From assembly GCA_964639225.1 (NCBI GenBank), contig CAZXCK010000019.1:1-44506 (forward strand): a DNA stretch of 44,506 nucleotides, read 5' to 3'. Below, one piece after another: positions 44,418-44,506 of the stretch. Below the pieces are notes generated by a model. That model was not told the DNA's origin and made no database searches. It saw only the letters and a program-made list of their open reading frames with translations. The stretch is from CAZXCK01 sp964639225 (GTDB taxonomy: Bacteria; Chloroflexota; Anaerolineae; Aggregatilineales; Phototrophicaceae). Position 1 is the stretch's first letter. Every line of letters starts with the position of its first letter. A program made the translations under genes and the position numbers.

Positions 44418-44506
44418 AATTTGTCAATAAAAATTAATGGCAATAATTGTAAACTGAAGTTTCCCAAAAAAGCATCACGCCGCCATGCGTAGTAGTGTGG
44501 TTACAA

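Noticed and set aside
44418..44506. C-terminal fragment of a transposase at the right end
   Set aside because: A minus-strand frame (HTTTHGGVMLFWETS) is suggestive but only about 23 codons are visible.
44302..44506. Second attachment site (tRNA-Cys 3' end copy)
   Set aside because: No copy of the T-arm and acceptor sequence was found here or elsewhere in the window.

Overview
The window looks like a genomic island beside a tRNA-Cys gene in a Gram-negative bacterium. A Desulfobacterota-like host fits the gene style but was not tested. A run of 100 N at 5047-5146 shows that this is a draft assembly. The left tenth is a reduced, partly decayed phage-like element; most of the rest is a defence and DNA-modification island.

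Region I (1-10453): the 3' part of tRNA-Cys(GCA) is followed by a tyrosine integrase, an Acb2/Tad1-like small gene and a repressor (all minus strand). Divergent to them are a Cro-like gene, a primase-helicase, an iteron-rich probable origin containing the assembly gap, a small nuclease, a MazG-like gene and a small terminase subunit. The order int / repressor / primase / origin / terS without capsid genes resembles a phage satellite. After terS come broken remnants: a DdrB/ParB-like gene, a JAB domain and the 3' half of an SF1 helicase, with frameshifts and stops.

Region II (10838-34641): a long plus-strand series. queD, queC and folE2 supply steps toward the 7-deazaguanine precursor preQ0. 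They are followed by dpdA, a tRNA-guanine-transglycosylase-like enzyme of the type that places 7-deazaguanines in DNA. Then come a NurA nuclease and HerA translocase, two related endonuclease-like proteins (one with an intact PD-ExK signature, one degenerate), and a second, divergent NurA-HerA pair. A HExxH protein ends the run before a strong terminator. A new transcription unit follows: an XRE regulator, a UvrD-type helicase fused to a Cas4/AddB-like nuclease, and a 1503-residue GHKL ATPase with a DUF3883-like C-terminus.

Region III (34644-38759, minus): an operon of a Ski2/Hel308-type helicase with a SWIM zinc finger, a second, shorter TGT-like enzyme, and RadC. Region IV (38858-41513, plus), divergent from it across a palindromic operator, holds an XRE regulator and a second Ski2/Hel308-type helicase. 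Region V (41560-44506, minus): an AbiE toxin-antitoxin pair behind two perfect 47-bp palindromic promoters, a 3'-truncated helicase fragment, and a broken SRAP gene.

The main hypothesis is that regions II-IV form a 7-deazaguanine DNA modification and restriction system that differs from the described Dpd clusters. It has two TGT-like enzymes and two HerA-NurA motors in place of the usual dpd partner genes, and queE is not in the window.
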